From: Pictodentalium vernedei
Lineage: Eukaryota; Mollusca; Scaphopoda; Dentaliida; Dentaliidae
Reading direction: 5' to 3'
DNA length: 64,000 nt
NCBI GenBank assembly: GCA_031216915.1
Contig: CM062292.1
Span: 10,479,920-10,543,919 of the forward strand
This document shows positions 62,966-64,000 of the stretch, piece by piece. The number at the start of each line of letters is the position of its first letter. Within the stretch, counting starts at the first letter, position 1. Both the position numbers and the translations under genes were made by a program. Below the pieces are notes generated by a model. That model was not told the origin of the DNA. It saw only the letters and a program-made list of their open reading frames with translations, and made no database searches.

Positions 62966-64000
62966 CTAATTAGTCCTTACAAGGATGTTACGCAAGCTTT
63001 CGTTTTTCTTATAGGCGATGACAGGTCGAAGATTCAAAGGTTCATTTAATTTAGAATTGGTTAAATTGAATTCAGCTTTTAACATTTGAGCTATTTCGAT
63101 ATTCATTCTGTTGTATGTTAAAGTGTAAGGAATGATGGACCTCCTTTCGCATTCGCCCTCCCTCTGATATGTTCATACCAAATAGCCAGAGAGTTTGAAG
63201 CGTATTGATCCAAAAAAGCTTCACGTTTTTTTTTCTAAATTCATCCGTTTCTCCTAATGTGTCTTTAATTGGTGGTTGTTCAATAGGATAGATTTCGAAA
63301 TCGTCCAAAGAATGGCCAGGACGGTTAAAATGTTGTGCTCCTGGGGCATCAGCATTATGTTTTATATCCTATTTGTGTCTAGTAGCACGTTCTCGGAAAG
63401 GATTTTGACTTTGACCAACATACTGTTTCCGACAGCGCTTAAATGTGATAAGGTAAATAATGTTTGGTGAATCACAGTGGAGGGGGTTACGGATCTGATA
63501 ATGATTTTTCGTTTGTTCGGAGGAAAATTCCTCTTTCTGATCAGGCATAAAAGTATGCAATCTACATCGAGGTTTTTTGCAATTAAATACGGCGCCACTA
63601 CCATTCTGCAACGGTCTGTTGTGTTCAATCTTCAGTGGTTCGAAATCAGTAGTTTCAGATGGACTTTCGAGCTTTTTCAAAGTTTGAGATTTTAAGGTAT
63701 GCAAAAAGCGCAGTGAGTACCCTCTCGATCTGAGGGCGCCAAATAGAACAAGCCTCATTGAAATTTACCTTATCACTTGAATTGCGGTGGAAACGAATGA
63801 GTTGTGATTTGATGATACCTTTAAATGTATGTTGAGGATGAAATGATTTTGTGTGCAACAATTGATGTGAATCAGTTGATTTAAAATATATTTTATAATC
63901 TAAACGACCGGATGCCTGAAATTGCTTGCCTTTATACACGGTCACATCGAGAAAATCAACAGAATTTTCACTGATAGTAGCTTTTAATTTAATGTTTGGA
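62966..64000 (-). pseudogene. Penelope-like retroelement with GIY-YIG endonuclease, runs off the window
   Basis: Minus-strand frames give, in order: VTVYKGKQFQASGRLDYKIY, LLHTKSFHPQHTFKGIIKSQ (end of the reverse transcriptase), ALRSRGYSLRFLHTLKSQT, a Cys-rich linker CKKPRCRLH, then NIIYLITFKRCRKQYVGQS and FRERATRHK (GIY-YIG nuclease), HFNRPGHSLDDFEIYPIE, REAFWINTL-like FWINTLQTLWLFGMNI, and the end SLRNILVRTN with a stop at 62966-62968. One frameshift near 63748, one TAG at 63369-63371 and one frameshift near 63125 break it. It lies antisense in intron 5 of the carbonic anhydrase gene; its 5' part is beyond 64000. Confidence 0.9.

Overview
The window looks like intron-rich, transposon-dense animal DNA, most likely from a mollusc (gastropod or bivalve) or another lophotrochozoan. 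Reasons: one secreted alpha-carbonic anhydrase gene of the nacrein-like type is split into tiny exons by kilobase introns; there are SINEs with 5S-rRNA or tRNA heads and (AAAT)n tails; and Tc1, PIF/Harbinger, hAT-like, TTAA-type, Penelope-like, LINE, Ty3 gag and Polinton-like remains lie next to each other. No bacterial operons, true tRNA or rRNA genes or CRISPR arrays were seen. The species cannot be fixed from the sequence alone.

Layout. 1-28.6 kb is intergenic: a lattice of foldback MITEs (named families A to R in the entries), SINEs, one almost complete Tc1-like transposon (22258-23837), a Tc1 fragment (7860-8312), a Polinton-type DNA polymerase fragment (14150-14410), a 445-bp TAGAA microsatellite and a duplicated unit (R1/R2) with a shared unrecognised reading frame. 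28.6-64 kb is the 5' part of the carbonic anhydrase gene on the + strand: a TATA-type promoter near 28598, exon 1 28682-28730, exon 2 41828-41863, exon 3 46425-46625, exon 4 53916-54067, exon 5 62388-62480. The remaining exons lie beyond 64000. All splice sites are GT-AG and the phases join into one open frame of 177 codons with the three zinc-ligand histidines, the proton-shuttle histidine and a signal peptide.

The introns carry most of the rest. Intron 1 has SINEs, a 335-bp tandem satellite, a Ty3 gag fragment, and an inverted pair of a promoter-like repeat called K. Intron 2 has an internally deleted PIF/Harbinger element with TAA target duplications. Intron 3 has K again and a decayed Tc1-like element. 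Intron 4 has two LINE reverse-transcriptase tails between inverted repeats and a K-ended foldback element. Intron 5 has an antisense Penelope-like element running off the window.

The most interesting signals are: (1) repeat K, six copies whose combined sequence carries YY1, NRF1, CRE and E-box consensus sites beside tandem monomers; (2) SINEs that share one body but have either a 5S or a tRNA head; (3) MITEs that are chimeras of two families sharing a hairpin core; (4) a 15-copy, 25-bp minisatellite located at the apex of a palindromic MITE whose sister copy lacks it; and (5) the R1/R2 pair, which provides natural empty sites for two insertions.
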